In this document: positions 54,311 to 63,475 of the stretch, one piece after another
Layout: every line of letters begins with the position of its first letter
Numbering within the stretch: position 1 is the stretch's first letter
Translations under genes and position numbers: made by a program
DNA from: Variovorax sp. YR216
Lineage (GTDB): Bacteria; Pseudomonadota; Gammaproteobacteria; Burkholderiales; Burkholderiaceae_C
Direction: 5' to 3'
NCBI RefSeq assembly: GCF_900107745.1
Contig: NZ_FNRO01000003.1
Coordinates: 496,001-560,000 of the forward strand
Length of the DNA stretch: 64,000 nucleotides
Notes under the pieces: model-generated
Seen by the model: the letters and a program-made list of their open reading frames with translations, nothing else
Database searches by the model: none
Told to the model about the DNA's origin: nothing

Positions 54311-54931
54311 ATGCCGGTGATCCTGGTCGCCAATCCCAAGGGCGGGGTCGGCAAATCCACGCTTGCGACGAACATCGCGGGTTACCTCGCCAGCCGCGGC
54401 CATGCGGTGATGCTCGGCGACATCGACCGCCAGCAGTCTTCCAGACTCTGGCTCAGCCTGAGGCCGCCCGAGGCGCGCGAGATCAGGACCTGGGACGCCT
54501 CGGAGGACGGCGACGTGGTCCGCCCGCCGCGTGGCACGACGCATGCCGTCCTCGACACGCCGGCGGGCTTCCACGGCTCGCGCTTCAAGGAGGCCGTCGC
54601 ACTCGCCGACAAGGTTCTGGTGCCGCTCCAGCCCAGCATCTTCGACATCTATGCGACCCGCGAATTCCTCGACAGGCTGCTGTCGCACCGCCGCATCGAC
54701 AAGACGCATGTGGCCGTGGTCGGCATGCGGGTGGATGCGCGCACCCTCGCGGCCGAACGCCTGCGGGAATTCGTGGCCGGGCTCGACGTGACCGTGCTCG
54801 GCGAGCTGCGCGACACGCAGAACTACGTGCAGCTTGCGGCTCGCGGGCTGACGCTGTTCGACATCGCGCCGGGCCGGGTTCAACGCGACCTCGAGCAATG
54901 GGCGCCGATCTGCCGCTGGCTGGACCAGTAG
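54311..54931 (+). CDS. ParA-family ATPase, orphan
   Basis: 206 residues. A deviant Walker A KGGVGKST at residues 10-17, then GDIDRQQSSRLW and VLDTPAGFHG identify ParA/MinD-like ATPases. A GAGGAG site precedes the ATG at 54311. No parB or centromere-like repeat is adjacent, so it may position a non-DNA cargo such as a chemosensory or carboxysome-like complex, or be an orphan. Confidence 0.85.
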   Translation: MPVILVANPKGGVGKSTLATNIAGYLASRGHAVMLGDIDRQQSSRLWLSLRPPEAREIRTWDASEDGDVVRPPRGTTHAVLDTPAGFHGSRFKEAVALADKVLVPLQPSIFDIYATREFLDRLLSHRRIDKTHVAVVGMRVDARTLAAERLREFVAGLDVTVLGELRDTQNYVQLAARGLTLFDIAPGRVQRDLEQWAPICRWLDQ

Positions 54932-54934
54932 CTC

Positions 54935-55034
54935 GCCCCCAGCCTCGCCCACTTCGTGTGGCTCTGACACCCCCTCCGGGGGCGACCCCAGCGGCCCGGC
55001 AAAGCCGGTTCCGCGGGGTTTCCCGGCTCGGCTC
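54935..55034 (+). repeat. ~100-bp repeat, copy B
   Basis: Begins GCCCCCAGCCTCGCCCACTT and includes GGCAAAGCCGGTTCCGCG. It is an inverted copy of 51668-51769 at about 85 percent similarity by eye. Its position 4 bases after the parA stop mirrors copy A after the amidohydrolase. Confidence 0.8.
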
Positions 55035-55109
55035 GGGGCTGGTTTTCCCTATGTGCTTTTGTCGCCGCGCGGACATGCGGGGTCGAACCCGGCCGCTAAA
55101 GTGATTCGC

Positions 55110-55568
55110 ATGACAAAGACCTTCCAGACCCTTCAGGATCTGGCCGCGTGCGTCGGCCAGGAAGTCGCGGTGAGCGAGTGGATCACCATCACGCAGGAAC
55201 AGGTGAACCTCTTCGCCGAGGCGACCGGCGACCATCAATGGATTCACGTCGACGTCGAGAAGGCCAAGGCCGGGCCTTTCGGTGGGCCGATCGCGCATGG
55301 CTTTCTGACGCTCTCGCTGGTGCCGCGCATCTTCGAGACCGCCATCAGCGTGGTCGAGTCGAGCATGGGGGTGAACTACGGGCTCAATCGCGTGCGCTTC
55401 ATGTCGCCGGTGCCGGTCGGTGCGCGGGTGCGCGGTCGCCTGAAGCTGCTGGCGTCGGAGCCGATCGCGAACAACGGGCTGCAGATGACGTGGGAGGTCA
55501 CCATCGAGCTCGAAGGATCGCCCAAGCCGGCCTGCGTCGCGGAATCGGTGGCGCGGCGCTATCCCTGA
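55110..55568 (+). CDS. MaoC-family dehydratase
   Basis: 152 residues of the hot-dog fold. The motif EATGDHQWIHVDVEKA supplies the catalytic Asp and His of (R)-specific enoyl-CoA hydratases of the MaoC type, and GPIAHGFLTLSLVP matches the second conserved part. The ATG at 55110 matches the family start. It may serve fatty-acid or polyhydroxyalkanoate metabolism. Confidence 0.88.
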   Translation: MTKTFQTLQDLAACVGQEVAVSEWITITQEQVNLFAEATGDHQWIHVDVEKAKAGPFGGPIAHGFLTLSLVPRIFETAISVVESSMGVNYGLNRVRFMSPVPVGARVRGRLKLLASEPIANNGLQMTWEVTIELEGSPKPACVAESVARRYP

Positions 55569-55572
55569 TTGC

Positions 55573-56034
55573 CTACGCGAATCCGTTCTGCCGCCACGCC
55601 TCGAACACGGTCACCGCGACCGCGTTCGACAGGTTGAGGCTGCGCTGTCCTTCGCGCATCGGGAGGCGCAGGCGCTGCGCCGGCGGGAAGGTCTCGCGCA
55701 GCTCAGGCGCCAGTCCGCGGGTTTCGGCGCCGAAGACGAGCCAGTCGCCGGGACGGAAGGCGACGTCGTACACCGGTTGCGAGCCGCGCGTGGTGAGCGC
55801 GAACATGCGATCGGTGGGAGGCCGTTCGGCGTCCAGCAATGCCTGCCAGCTCGGATGCCGGAGCACTTTCGCGTACTCGTGATAGTCCAGGCCGGCCCGG
55901 CGCAGCAGCTTGTCGTCCATGGAAAAACCGAGCGGTTCGACCAGATGCAGCGTGCAGCCCGTATTGGCCGCCAGCCGGATCACGTTGCCGGTGTTGGGTG
56001 GGATTTCGGGCTCGACGAGAACGATATGGAACAT
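55573..56034 (-). CDS. trmL: tRNA (cytidine(34)-2'-O)-methyltransferase TrmL
   Basis: 153 residues of the SpoU class with a trefoil-knotted fold. Motifs EIPPNTGNVIRLAANTG near residue 10-26, then FGAETRGLAPE and LPMREGQRSLNLSNAVAV, are those of TrmL, which methylates the wobble ribose in tRNA-Leu. It is convergent with the MaoC gene at a 4-base gap. Confidence 0.93.
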   Translation of the reverse strand: MFHIVLVEPEIPPNTGNVIRLAANTGCTLHLVEPLGFSMDDKLLRRAGLDYHEYAKVLRHPSWQALLDAERPPTDRMFALTTRGSQPVYDVAFRPGDWLVFGAETRGLAPELRETFPPAQRLRLPMREGQRSLNLSNAVAVTVFEAWRQNGFA

Positions 56035-56063
56035 GGCTGCGATTGTCCGCGCCGCCGTGGCGA

Positions 56064-56780
56064 TCAGGCCGGCGGGTCCGTTCGCGCCAGCACGATCGCG
56101 GTGATGTGCGATGCGCCGCCCCTGCGCAACACCTCTGCGGCGGTGAAGACGGATGCACCGGTGGTCATCACATCGTCCACCAGCACGACACGCCGGCCAC
56201 GAACGGCGGTGGCCCGGAGCGGCTCCAGGGCGAACATGCCGCGGAGGTTGCTCAGTCGTTCGGCGCGCGTCAGTCCGCGTTGAGCGGGCGCTTCGCGGGT
56301 CCGCAGAAGAACCCCGGGGTCGGTGGTGGCCGGCGCGAGGCGTTTGGCCAGTTCGTGCGCCTGATTGAAGCCCCGTTCGCGCAGCCGCGCCGTGGTGAGC
56401 GGCATCGGCAGAACGAGGTCGGCTTTTTCGATGGCCGCCTCGATCCATGGCGCGCTTCGAAGGAGCGTGGCAAGCGGCGAGGCCAGTCCGGCGCTGCCGC
56501 GAAACTTGAACTCGGCGATGCGCTCCGGCCAGGGCCACTCATAGGCGCAGGCTGCGTGGCACGCGTCCAGCGGCGGCGGGCTCGACACGCAGGCGCTGCA
56601 GCGCGAAACGCCCGGCGGCAGGGGCAGCGCGCAGGTCATGCATCGCGGTTTCGGCGGCGCGAAGCGCGCCACGCACGCATCGCAGATCGGCCGTGCAGGC
56701 CAGGCCCGGCAAACCGAACACTGGCTCGGCAGCCCGGCGGCAACCGATGAGAAAGCCCTTTGGGCCCAGCGTCTGAACAT
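56064..56780 (-). CDS. comF: ComF-family phosphoribosyltransferase-like protein
   Basis: 238 residues. Four-Cys zinc-binding pairs at the N-terminus (CSVC, CDAC, CMTC, CSAC) precede a phosphoribosyltransferase domain with the PRPP loop VVLVDDVMTTGAS at about 192-204. ComF proteins assist DNA uptake in competent bacteria. It is divergent from the BioC-like gene by 22 bases. Confidence 0.92.
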   Translation of the reverse strand: MFRRWAQRAFSSVAAGLPSQCSVCRAWPARPICDACVARFAPPKPRCMTCALPLPPGVSRCSACVSSPPPLDACHAACAYEWPWPERIAEFKFRGSAGLASPLATLLRSAPWIEAAIEKADLVLPMPLTTARLRERGFNQAHELAKRLAPATTDPGVLLRTREAPAQRGLTRAERLSNLRGMFALEPLRATAVRGRRVVLVDDVMTTGASVFTAAEVLRRGGASHITAIVLARTDPPA

Positions 56781-56802
56781 CCCTCAATATACTGAGCAGC
56801 CC

Positions 56803-57717
56803 ATGCCTCCTGTCTCTCCCCAACGCCCGCCGACGATCGACGCCCCGGCGGCCGCGCGGTGGAACCGGCTGGCACCGCCCTCGGGGTCGCCCTGGCTGCA
56901 CGAGGAGATCGGGCGCCGCATGGAGGACCGGCTCCAATGGATCAAGGCCCGCCCCCGCCATTGGGCCGATTGGTCGCCGCTTCGGGGCGGACTGGAAGCC
57001 CACGAGCTAGTGGCGCGCCGGTACCGGGATGCCGCGGCCTACGTCATCGAAACAGAACCCTCGCTGGTGGCGCCAACCACGAAGGCGCTGACCGCGCCCT
57101 GGTGGACCGCCCGGCGGTGGCAGGGTGGTCAGCCGACGTTCGAGGCGCCGCCGGAAGACGGCGTGGATCTGCTCTGGGCCAACATGGCGCTGCACATGGC
57201 GGCCGATCCGGGGGCGCTGATCAGCCAATGGCACGGGCGGGTCGCGACCGACGGCTTCCTGATGTTCTCGTGCTTCGGGCCGGACACCCTGCAGGAATTG
57301 CGCGCGGTTCACGAGCGGCTCGGCTGGCCGCCGGCCAGCCACCAGTTCACCGACATGCACGACTGGGGCGACATGCTGGTCGGGGCCGGCTTCGCCGAAC
57401 CGGTGATGGACATGGAGCGCATCGTCCTGACCTGGACGAGCGCGGACGCGGCGCTGACCGAACTGCGTTCGCTTGGCCGAAACCTCCATCCAGCCCGCTT
57501 TCCGGCGCTGCGCGGCAAGCACTGGCGGCAGGCGCTGTGCGAGGCGCTGCCCGAGCTGGCGCCGGCCGAGGAGGGCGGAGGGAAGATCGCGCTGACCTTC
57601 GAAATCATCTACGGACACGCCTTCAAACCTGCGCCGAGAGTGGCGCTTTCGTCCGAGAGTGCGGTCTCGTTGCGCGAGATGCGCACCATGCTTCAGCGCG
57701 GTCGCCCAGGTGCGTGA
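56803..57717 (+). CDS. BioC-like methyltransferase, degenerate
   Basis: 304 residues. The C-terminal half with DLLWANMALHMAADPGALISQW and FTDMHDWGDMLVGAGFAEP matches the malonyl-ACP methyltransferase BioC family used in biotin synthesis. The N-terminal glycine-rich SAM motif (DxGxGxG) that should follow near residue 60 is missing. The protein may be inactive as a methyltransferase or act differently. The ATG at 56803 gives MPPVSPQRPPT. Biotin genes are not present nearby. Confidence 0.7.
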   Translation: MPPVSPQRPPTIDAPAAARWNRLAPPSGSPWLHEEIGRRMEDRLQWIKARPRHWADWSPLRGGLEAHELVARRYRDAAAYVIETEPSLVAPTTKALTAPWWTARRWQGGQPTFEAPPEDGVDLLWANMALHMAADPGALISQWHGRVATDGFLMFSCFGPDTLQELRAVHERLGWPPASHQFTDMHDWGDMLVGAGFAEPVMDMERIVLTWTSADAALTELRSLGRNLHPARFPALRGKHWRQALCEALPELAPAEEGGGKIALTFEIIYGHAFKPAPRVALSSESAVSLREMRTMLQRGRPGA

Positions 57718-57838
57718 GGCGGCGCTTGTTCACCCGCTACAATCCGGCGCTGCGTGAACTCCGGGTATTGTCCCGTGACCGAGGCCTGTCGAACATGGGT
57801 TTGACAGCGATCGACGCACCGATTTGCTGAACTCGCCC

Positions 57839-58315
57839 GTGTCGAATTCCGTGTTTCGTTTTGCCACCGTTTCAGGACAGAGCGTTCATTGGTTTCTGAA
57901 ACGCAATTGCTCGGTCACGCCGAGCCAGCTCGGCTGGCTCTACGCATCGCTCTGCGTAGTTTCCCTAGGCATCGGCGCTGTCTTCTGGCTGAACGGGGCA
58001 CGGCTCGTCCTGCCGTTCGCCTGGCTCGAGCTCACCGCAGTCGGGATCGCATTCATCCTCTACGCACGCCACGCCACTGATGGCGAGAAGATTGCCCTGC
58101 AAGGTGGGCGGCTGGTGGTCGAGCTCGAAAACGGCGGCCACTACGAGCGTACGGAATTCTTGCCGCACCAGGTGCGGGTCGAGCCCCGGGACAGCGATCG
58201 TTCGTTGATCGAGGTCTCGGGTCAGGGTCGTTCGGTCAGGGTGGGGCGCTATGTGCGCCCGGAGTTGCGTGCGGCGCTGGCGCGCGAAATTCGCATGGCA
58301 TTACGCAGCGCCTGA
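57839..58315 (+). CDS. DUF2244-family membrane protein
   Basis: 158 residues. Two closely spaced membrane segments at about residues 35-60 and 62-80 precede a cytoplasmic beta-rich part. DUF2244 proteins are commonly encoded next to cytochrome oxidase genes, as here 66 bases before coxB. The GTG at 57839 is used as start. A TTG at 57824 is an alternative, and neither has a strong ribosome site. Confidence 0.7.
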   Translation: MSNSVFRFATVSGQSVHWFLKRNCSVTPSQLGWLYASLCVVSLGIGAVFWLNGARLVLPFAWLELTAVGIAFILYARHATDGEKIALQGGRLVVELENGGHYERTEFLPHQVRVEPRDSDRSLIEVSGQGRSVRVGRYVRPELRAALAREIRMALRSA

Positions 58316-58381
58316 GGGGGCCTGTGCAGTGCGTCACCGTGGGGACCGGTGGGTTAACAGGAAAATGAAGAAGTGAACACG

Positions 58382-59560
58382 ATGAAGAGCAATTGGCGGA
58401 ACAAGATTTGGCCAGCGAATCTGCTGCTGGCGGCCAGTGCGGCGTTCAGCGGCGCAGCACACGCAGTCAATGACCTGCCCGGCGGCCCGTCGGTGCGTCA
58501 GTTGAATCTTCCGGTGGGCGTCACGAAGATCGCCCAGGAGCAACACTTCCTCCACACCGTGATGATGGTGCTTTGCACCGTCATCTTCGTGGCCGTGTTC
58601 TCCGTCATGTTCTATTCGATCTGGAAGCACCGCAAGTCGGTGGGCCACAAGGCGGCCAACTTCCATGAATCGGTGGTGGTCGAGGTCATCTGGACCATCG
58701 TCCCCTTCATCATCGTCATCCTGATGGCGCTGCCGGCCACCCGGGTGCTGGTCGCGCAGAAGGACACCACCAACTCCGATCTCACGATCAAGGTCACCGG
58801 CTACCAGTGGAAGTGGGGCTACGACTACCTCAAGGGCGAAGGCGAAGGCCTGTCGTTCATCTCGACGCTCGACGCTTCGCACCGCGCGCTTTCCGATGCG
58901 GGTGCCCGCGGCGACGTGCCTGACAACTTCCTGCTGAAGGTCGACAACCCGCTGGTCGTGCCGGTTGATACCAAGGTTCGCATCATCACCACCGCCAACG
59001 ACGTGATCCACGCCTTTGCGGTGCCCCAGTTCGGCGTCAAGCAGGACGCGATTCCGGGCTTCGTGCGCGACACCTGGTTCCGTGCCGAGAAGGTCGGCGA
59101 CTACTACGGCCAGTGCCAGGAGCTCTGCGGCAAGGAACACGCCTTCATGCCCATCCATGTGAAGGTGCTCGCCGCTGCCGACTACACCGCCTGGGTCGAC
59201 GGCAAGCGCAAGGAAGCCGCGGCCAAGCAGGACGACCCCAGCAAGGTCTGGACGCTGCCCGAAATGCTCGCGCGCGGCGAGAAGGTCTACGCCGCCAACT
59301 GCGCCGCCTGCCACCAGGCCAATGGCAAGGGCGCTGGCCCGATCAAGCCGCTCGACGGCTCGGCGACCGTGCTCAATGCAGACCACAAGCTGCAACTGCA
59401 CACGGTGCTCAACGGCCAGAACAACGGCGCCATGCCCTCATGGAAGCAGCTCAGCGACACCGACATCGCTGCCGTGGTGACCTTCACGAAGAACGCCTGG
59501 TCGAACAAGACCGGCCAATTGGTGCAACCGGCCGAAGTGCTGGCGGAGCGCGGCAAGTAA
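58382..59560 (+). CDS. coxB: cytochrome c oxidase subunit II with fused cytochrome c domain
   Basis: 392 residues. Signal peptide ending near AHA, two transmembrane helices, a CuA domain with [12 protein letters not shown] (Cys245, Cys249), and a C-terminal cytochrome c domain with heme motif CAACH from residue 307. It accepts electrons and passes them to CuA and subunit I. The ATG at 58382 is chosen; a GTG at 58373 would add 3 residues. First gene of the oxidase operon. Confidence 0.93.
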   Translation: MKSNWRNKIWPANLLLAASAAFSGAAHAVNDLPGGPSVRQLNLPVGVTKIAQEQHFLHTVMMVLCTVIFVAVFSVMFYSIWKHRKSVGHKAANFHESVVVEVIWTIVPFIIVILMALPATRVLVAQKDTTNSDLTIKVTGYQWKWGYDYLKGEGEGLSFISTLDASHRALSDAGARGDVPDNFLLKVDNPLVVPVDTKVRIITTANDVIHAFAVPQFGVKQDAIPGFVRDTWFRAEKVGDYYGQCQELCGKEHAFMPIHVKVLAAADYTAWVDGKRKEAAAKQDDPSKVWTLPEMLARGEKVYAANCAACHQANGKGAGPIKPLDGSATVLNADHKLQLHTVLNGQNNGAMPSWKQLSDTDIAAVVTFTKNAWSNKTGQLVQPAEVLAERGK

Positions 59561-59601
59561 GCCGCCCGCCCCGTGACGAAGAGTTTGCAAGGAATACCAA
59601 G

Positions 59602-61239
59602 ATGAGCGCAGTCCTCGATCCCCACGGTCAAGCACACGGCCACGGCGACCATGCCCACGACGATCACCACCACGCGCCGACCGGCTGGCGTCGCTGGGTG
59701 TTCGCGACCAACCACAAGGACATCGGAACGCTGTACCTGCTGTTCTCGTTCACCATGCTGATGGTGGGCGGCGTCCTGGCCCTGCTGATCCGCGCCGAGC
59801 TGTTCCAGCCCGGCCTGCAACTGGTCAACCCCGAGCTGTTCAACCAGTTCACCACGATGCACGGCCTGATCATGGTGTTCGGCGCGATCATGCCGGCCTT
59901 CGTCGGGTTCGCGAACTGGATGATCCCGCTGCAGGTCGGTGCATCGGACATGGCGTTCGCGCGCATGAACAACTTCAGCTTCTGGCTGCTGATCCCTGCG
60001 GCGCTCATGCTGGTGGGTTCGTTCTTCATGCCTGGCGGCGCGCCCGCCGCGGGCTGGACGCTCTACGCGCCGCTCACGCTGCAGATGGGCCCGTCGATGG
60101 ACGCCGGCATCTTCGCGATGCACATCATGGGCGCCTCGTCGATCATGGGCTCGATCAACATCATCGTGACCATCCTCAACATGCGTGCGCCCGGCATGAC
60201 GCTGATGAAGATGCCGATGTTCTGCTGGACCTGGCTCATCACCGCCTACTTGCTCATTGCCGTGATGCCCGTGCTCGCCGGCGCGATCACGATGACGTTG
60301 ACGGACCGCCACTTCGGCACCAGCTTCTTCAATCCCGCCGGCGGCGGCGACCCGGTGATGTACCAGCACATCTTCTGGTTCTTCGGCCACCCCGAGGTCT
60401 ACATCATGATCTTGCCGGCGTTCGGCATCATCAGCCAGATCGTCCCGGCCTTCGCCCGCAAGAAGCTCTTCGGCTACGCCTCGATGGTGTACGCCACCTC
60501 GTCGATCGCGATCCTGTCGTTCATCGTGTGGGCGCACCACATGTTCACGACCGGCATGCCGCTCACCGGCCAGCTTTTCTTCATGTACGCGACCATGCTG
60601 ATCGCGGTCCCGACGGCGGTGAAGATCTTCAACTGGATCGCCACCATGTGGCAGGGCTCGATGACCTTCGAGACCCCGATGCTGTTCGCGGTCGGCTTCA
60701 TCTTCGTGTTCACGATGGGCGGCTTCACCGGCCTGATCCTCGCGGTCGCCCCGATCGACACGCAGCTGCAGGACACCTACTACGTCGTCGCCCACTTCCA
60801 CTATGTGCTGGTGGCCGGCTCGCTCTACGCGATGTTCGCCGGCTTCTATTACTGGGCGCCGAAGTGGACCGGCGTGATGTACAACGAAGCGCGCGGCAAG
60901 GTCCACTTCTGGTGGTCCCTGATCTCGTTCAACATTACCTTCTTCCCGATGCACTTCCTCGGCCTGGCCGGCATGCCTCGTCGCTATGCCGACTACCCGA
61001 TGCAGTTCGCTGACTTCAACGCGGTTGCTTCGGTCGGCGCGTTCGCGTTCGGACTGGCGCAGGTCTATTTCTTCTTCTTCATCGTGTTGCCGACGATGCT
61101 CGGCAAGGGTGAAAAGGCGCCGCAGAAGCCATGGGAAGCCGCCGAGGGCCTGGAATGGGAAGTGCCTTCGCCCGCGCCGTTCCACACCTTCGAGACCCCA
61201 CCCAAGCTCGACGCCACCGCCACCAAGGTGATCGGTTGA
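59602..61239 (+). CDS. coxA: cytochrome c oxidase subunit I
   Basis: 545 residues with twelve membrane spans. Heme and CuB ligands are seen: His in [13 protein letters not shown] with the Tyr crosslink candidate, HHMFTTG, and the two histidines in VAHFHYVLV. It is the catalytic subunit that reduces oxygen and pumps protons. A His-rich N-terminus ([13 protein letters not shown]) precedes the first span. It lies 41 bases after coxB. Confidence 0.96.
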   Translation: MSAVLDPHGQAHGHGDHAHDDHHHAPTGWRRWVFATNHKDIGTLYLLFSFTMLMVGGVLALLIRAELFQPGLQLVNPELFNQFTTMHGLIMVFGAIMPAFVGFANWMIPLQVGASDMAFARMNNFSFWLLIPAALMLVGSFFMPGGAPAAGWTLYAPLTLQMGPSMDAGIFAMHIMGASSIMGSINIIVTILNMRAPGMTLMKMPMFCWTWLITAYLLIAVMPVLAGAITMTLTDRHFGTSFFNPAGGGDPVMYQHIFWFFGHPEVYIMILPAFGIISQIVPAFARKKLFGYASMVYATSSIAILSFIVWAHHMFTTGMPLTGQLFFMYATMLIAVPTAVKIFNWIATMWQGSMTFETPMLFAVGFIFVFTMGGFTGLILAVAPIDTQLQDTYYVVAHFHYVLVAGSLYAMFAGFYYWAPKWTGVMYNEARGKVHFWWSLISFNITFFPMHFLGLAGMPRRYADYPMQFADFNAVASVGAFAFGLAQVYFFFFIVLPTMLGKGEKAPQKPWEAAEGLEWEVPSPAPFHTFETPPKLDATATKVIG

Positions 61240-61252
61240 GGCAGGGCGCGTG

Positions 61253-61363
61253 ATGACACCCGAGCAAAAGAGGAACAACCGCCGCCTGGGGCTGACGCTG
61301 GCCTCCATCGCGCTGATGTTCTTCATCGGCTTCATCGTCCGCATGGTCTGGGTCGGCCGCTAG
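61253..61363 (+). CDS. cytochrome oxidase small assembly protein (36 residues)
   Basis: The short frame MTPEQKRNNRRLGLTLASIALMF and on to WVGR ends in TAG. It has one membrane span at about residues 13-31 and a basic N-terminus, matching the tiny assembly proteins placed between coxA and ctaG in Burkholderiales. It probably aids maturation of subunit I or III. It starts 13 bases after the coxA stop and stops 10 bases before ctaG. Confidence 0.75.
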   Translation: MTPEQKRNNRRLGLTLASIALMFFIGFIVRMVWVGR

Positions 61364-61373
61364 GAACACCGCG

Positions 61374-62003
61374 ATGAAGATCGGCCAGCGCATCCGTCGA
61401 GAAAATGTCCGCATGGTCGGCAAGCTGGCCGTTGTCGCTGTCGGCATGTTTGGCTTCGGCTATGCGCTGGTTCCGATGTACCGGGCGATCTGCGAGATGA
61501 CCGGCATCAACATCCTCGCGCGGTCCGAACTCGAAGTGCCGGGCGGCGCTTCCGGCGGCAAGGACGTGCGTTTGCCCGATAACACGCAGGTCGACATGAG
61601 CCGGACGATCACGGTCGAATTCGACGCCAATGCACACGGGCTGTGGGACTTCCAACCCGCGCAAAGGTCGATGCAGGTGCATCCGGGCGAGCTGCACACG
61701 GTCATGTACGAATTCCAGAACGTGCAGAACCGCCGCATGGCCGCGCAGGCGATCCCGAGCTACGCGCCGCAGCAGGCGGCGCCTTACTTCAACAAGCTGG
61801 AGTGCTTCTGCTTCAACCAGTACACGCTCGATGCGGGCGAGAAGAAGCAGTGGCCGGTGGCCTTCGTGATCGACCCCAAGATTTCGAAGGACGTCAAGAC
61901 GATCACGCTGTCGTACACCTTCTTCGAGGTGGGCGGCAAGACGCCTCCGGCCCCCGTGGCCAACAATGGCGCGTCGCCACCTTCGACGGAGCCGCGCTCA
62001 TGA
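61374..62003 (+). CDS. ctaG: cytochrome c oxidase assembly protein CtaG (Cox11)
   Basis: 209 residues. One N-terminal membrane span and the copper-binding CFCF motif at residues 144-147 followed by NQY define CtaG/Cox11, which delivers copper to CuB of subunit I. The C-terminal 20 residues are Pro- and Ala-rich. Its stop overlaps the start of the DUF2970 gene by 4 bases. Confidence 0.94.
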   Translation: MKIGQRIRRENVRMVGKLAVVAVGMFGFGYALVPMYRAICEMTGINILARSELEVPGGASGGKDVRLPDNTQVDMSRTITVEFDANAHGLWDFQPAQRSMQVHPGELHTVMYEFQNVQNRRMAAQAIPSYAPQQAAPYFNKLECFCFNQYTLDAGEKKQWPVAFVIDPKISKDVKTITLSYTFFEVGGKTPPAPVANNGASPPSTEPRS

Positions 62004-62212
62004 CGACGTCGCCCGAAACACCGCGCAAGGGATCGCTCTGGCGAACGCTGCGTGCGGTCGGCTGGTCGTTTTTCGGCGTGCGCAAGAACAGTGCCTTCCA
62101 GGACGACGTCGCCAAGCTCAATCCGTTGCACATCATCGCGGTCGGCCTCGTGGCCGTGGTGATTTTTGTCGGCGCATTGATCCTGGTCGTCCGCTGGGTC
62201 GCCACCGCGTGA
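62000..62212 (+). CDS. DUF2970-family small membrane protein
   Basis: 70 residues. SLWRTLRAVGWSFFGVRKNSAFQDDVAKLNP precedes a single span, matching DUF2970. These proteins are encoded within oxidase operons of Betaproteobacteria. The ATG at 62000 overlaps the ctaG stop (ATGA). Confidence 0.85.
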   Translation: MTTSPETPRKGSLWRTLRAVGWSFFGVRKNSAFQDDVAKLNPLHIIAVGLVAVVIFVGALILVVRWVATA

Positions 62213-62264
62213 AGATCAACCCCACAAGAAACTGAACCGAGAGAGAAGAAAGCCAGGACCTGAT

Positions 62265-63146
62265 ATGAGTTCAACGACGCACGGCACCACGCCCTACTAC
62301 TTCGTGCCCGGGCCCTCTGCCTACCCGGTGATGGCCGCGACCGGCCTGCTCTTCGTGATTCTCGGGGCGGCCCAGTGGATCAACGGCCACCAGTGGGGCG
62401 CATGGTCGCTGCTGCTCGGCATGATCGTCTGGCTCGGCACCTTGTTCGTGTGGTTCCGGACGGCCATCGGCGAGAGCGAAAGCGGCAAGTACGGCTACAA
62501 GGTCGACCTGTCGTTCCGCTGGAGCATGAGCTGGTTCATCTTCTCGGAGGTGATGTTCTTCGGCGCCTTCTTCACCGCCTTGTGGTGGGCGCGCACGCAC
62601 GCGCTGCCCGCACTCGGCAGCCTGGACAACGCCATCCTCTGGCCCGACTTCAAGGCCGTGTGGCCGACCGTCGCCGCCGGCGCGACCGGCTCGCCCGCCG
62701 ACATCGTCGAGCCCTTCCAGACGGTCGGTCCGTTCTGGCTGCCGACCATCAACACCGCGCTGCTGCTGAGCTCCGGCGTGACGCTCACGATCGCGCACCA
62801 CGCGCTTCGCGCCGGTCATCGTGCGCAGACGGTGCGGTTCATGTGGCTGACGGTGCTGCTGGGCCTGACCTTCCTCTTCGTGCAGGGTTACGAATACCAC
62901 CACCTGTACACCGAACTGAACCTCAAGCTCAGTTCCGGCACTTACGGGTCCACCTTCTTCATGCTCACCGGTTTCCACGGGCTGCATGTGTTCATCGGCA
63001 TGCTGATGCTCTTCTTCATCACGCTGCGCATTCGTGCCGGCCACTTCACGCCGGAGCGTCATTTCGGCTTCGAGGGCGCTGCCTGGTACTGGCACTTCGT
63101 CGACGTCGTGTGGCTCGGCCTCTACATCACGGTCTACTGGCTTTGA
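62265..63146 (+). CDS. coxC: cytochrome c oxidase subunit III
   Basis: 293 residues with about seven spans. YYFVPGPSAYPVMAATGLL, FSEVMFFGAFFTALWWART with the lipid-pocket Glu, and the end motif WYWHFVDVVWLGLYITVYWL are those of subunit III. It stabilises subunit I and the proton path. A strong terminator follows, ending the operon. Confidence 0.95.
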   Translation: MSSTTHGTTPYYFVPGPSAYPVMAATGLLFVILGAAQWINGHQWGAWSLLLGMIVWLGTLFVWFRTAIGESESGKYGYKVDLSFRWSMSWFIFSEVMFFGAFFTALWWARTHALPALGSLDNAILWPDFKAVWPTVAAGATGSPADIVEPFQTVGPFWLPTINTALLLSSGVTLTIAHHALRAGHRAQTVRFMWLTVLLGLTFLFVQGYEYHHLYTELNLKLSSGTYGSTFFMLTGFHGLHVFIGMLMLFFITLRIRAGHFTPERHFGFEGAAWYWHFVDVVWLGLYITVYWL

Positions 63147-63165
63147 GCAGCATCGACGGCACAAC

Positions 63166-63191
63166 AAAAAAGCGCCGCAAGGCGCTTTTTT
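63166..63191. terminator. bidirectional terminator after coxC
   Basis: AAAAAAGCGCC-GCAA-GGCGCTTTTTT is a perfect 11-bp stem with a GNRA-like loop and T-tracts in both directions. It separates coxC from the convergent DUF2909 gene. Confidence 0.9.
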
Positions 63192-63217
63192 CATGGTTCT
63201 CCCGCAACGGGAGCGAG

Positions 63218-63439
63218 CTACTTGCCCACCGGCAAGCCCCCTGGCTGGATGTATCCGAGTTTCCAGGCCACCAGGATGCACAGGAACAAAACAACCGACA
63301 GCCCGATCCGAACCGTCAGCGCGCGCGCCATGCCGCCCCCTTTGGCGCGGCCGTTGCGCCCATCCCTCAGCATGAAGAACAGCGCGAACCCAAGGCTCGC
63401 CAGGATGCCCGCGAAGGCGAGGGCGACAAAGTACTTCAT
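63218..63439 (-). CDS. twin-transmembrane protein, DUF2909 family
   Basis: 73 residues with two membrane spans (about 3-20 and 38-60) joined by a short basic, Gly-rich loop RDGRNGRAKGGGMAR. DUF2909 proteins are found next to cytochrome oxidase genes. The ATG at 63439 matches the family start MKYFVALAF. An upstream in-frame ATG at 63472 is less likely. Confidence 0.82.
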   Translation of the reverse strand: MKYFVALAFAGILASLGFALFFMLRDGRNGRAKGGGMARALTVRIGLSVVLFLCILVAWKLGYIQPGGLPVGK

Positions 63440-63475
63440 GAATCCCATTATCGGCCGCAGAGACGGCCTCACGGT

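Noticed and set aside
57801..57806. Perfect TTGACA upstream of the DUF2244 gene
   Set aside because: No acceptable -10 lies about 17 bases downstream, so a promoter is not supported.
58365..58376. Mini-frame ATG-AAG-AAG-TGA just before coxB
   Set aside because: Three codons are too few to support a leader peptide without conservation data, and it may be chance sequence before the true start.
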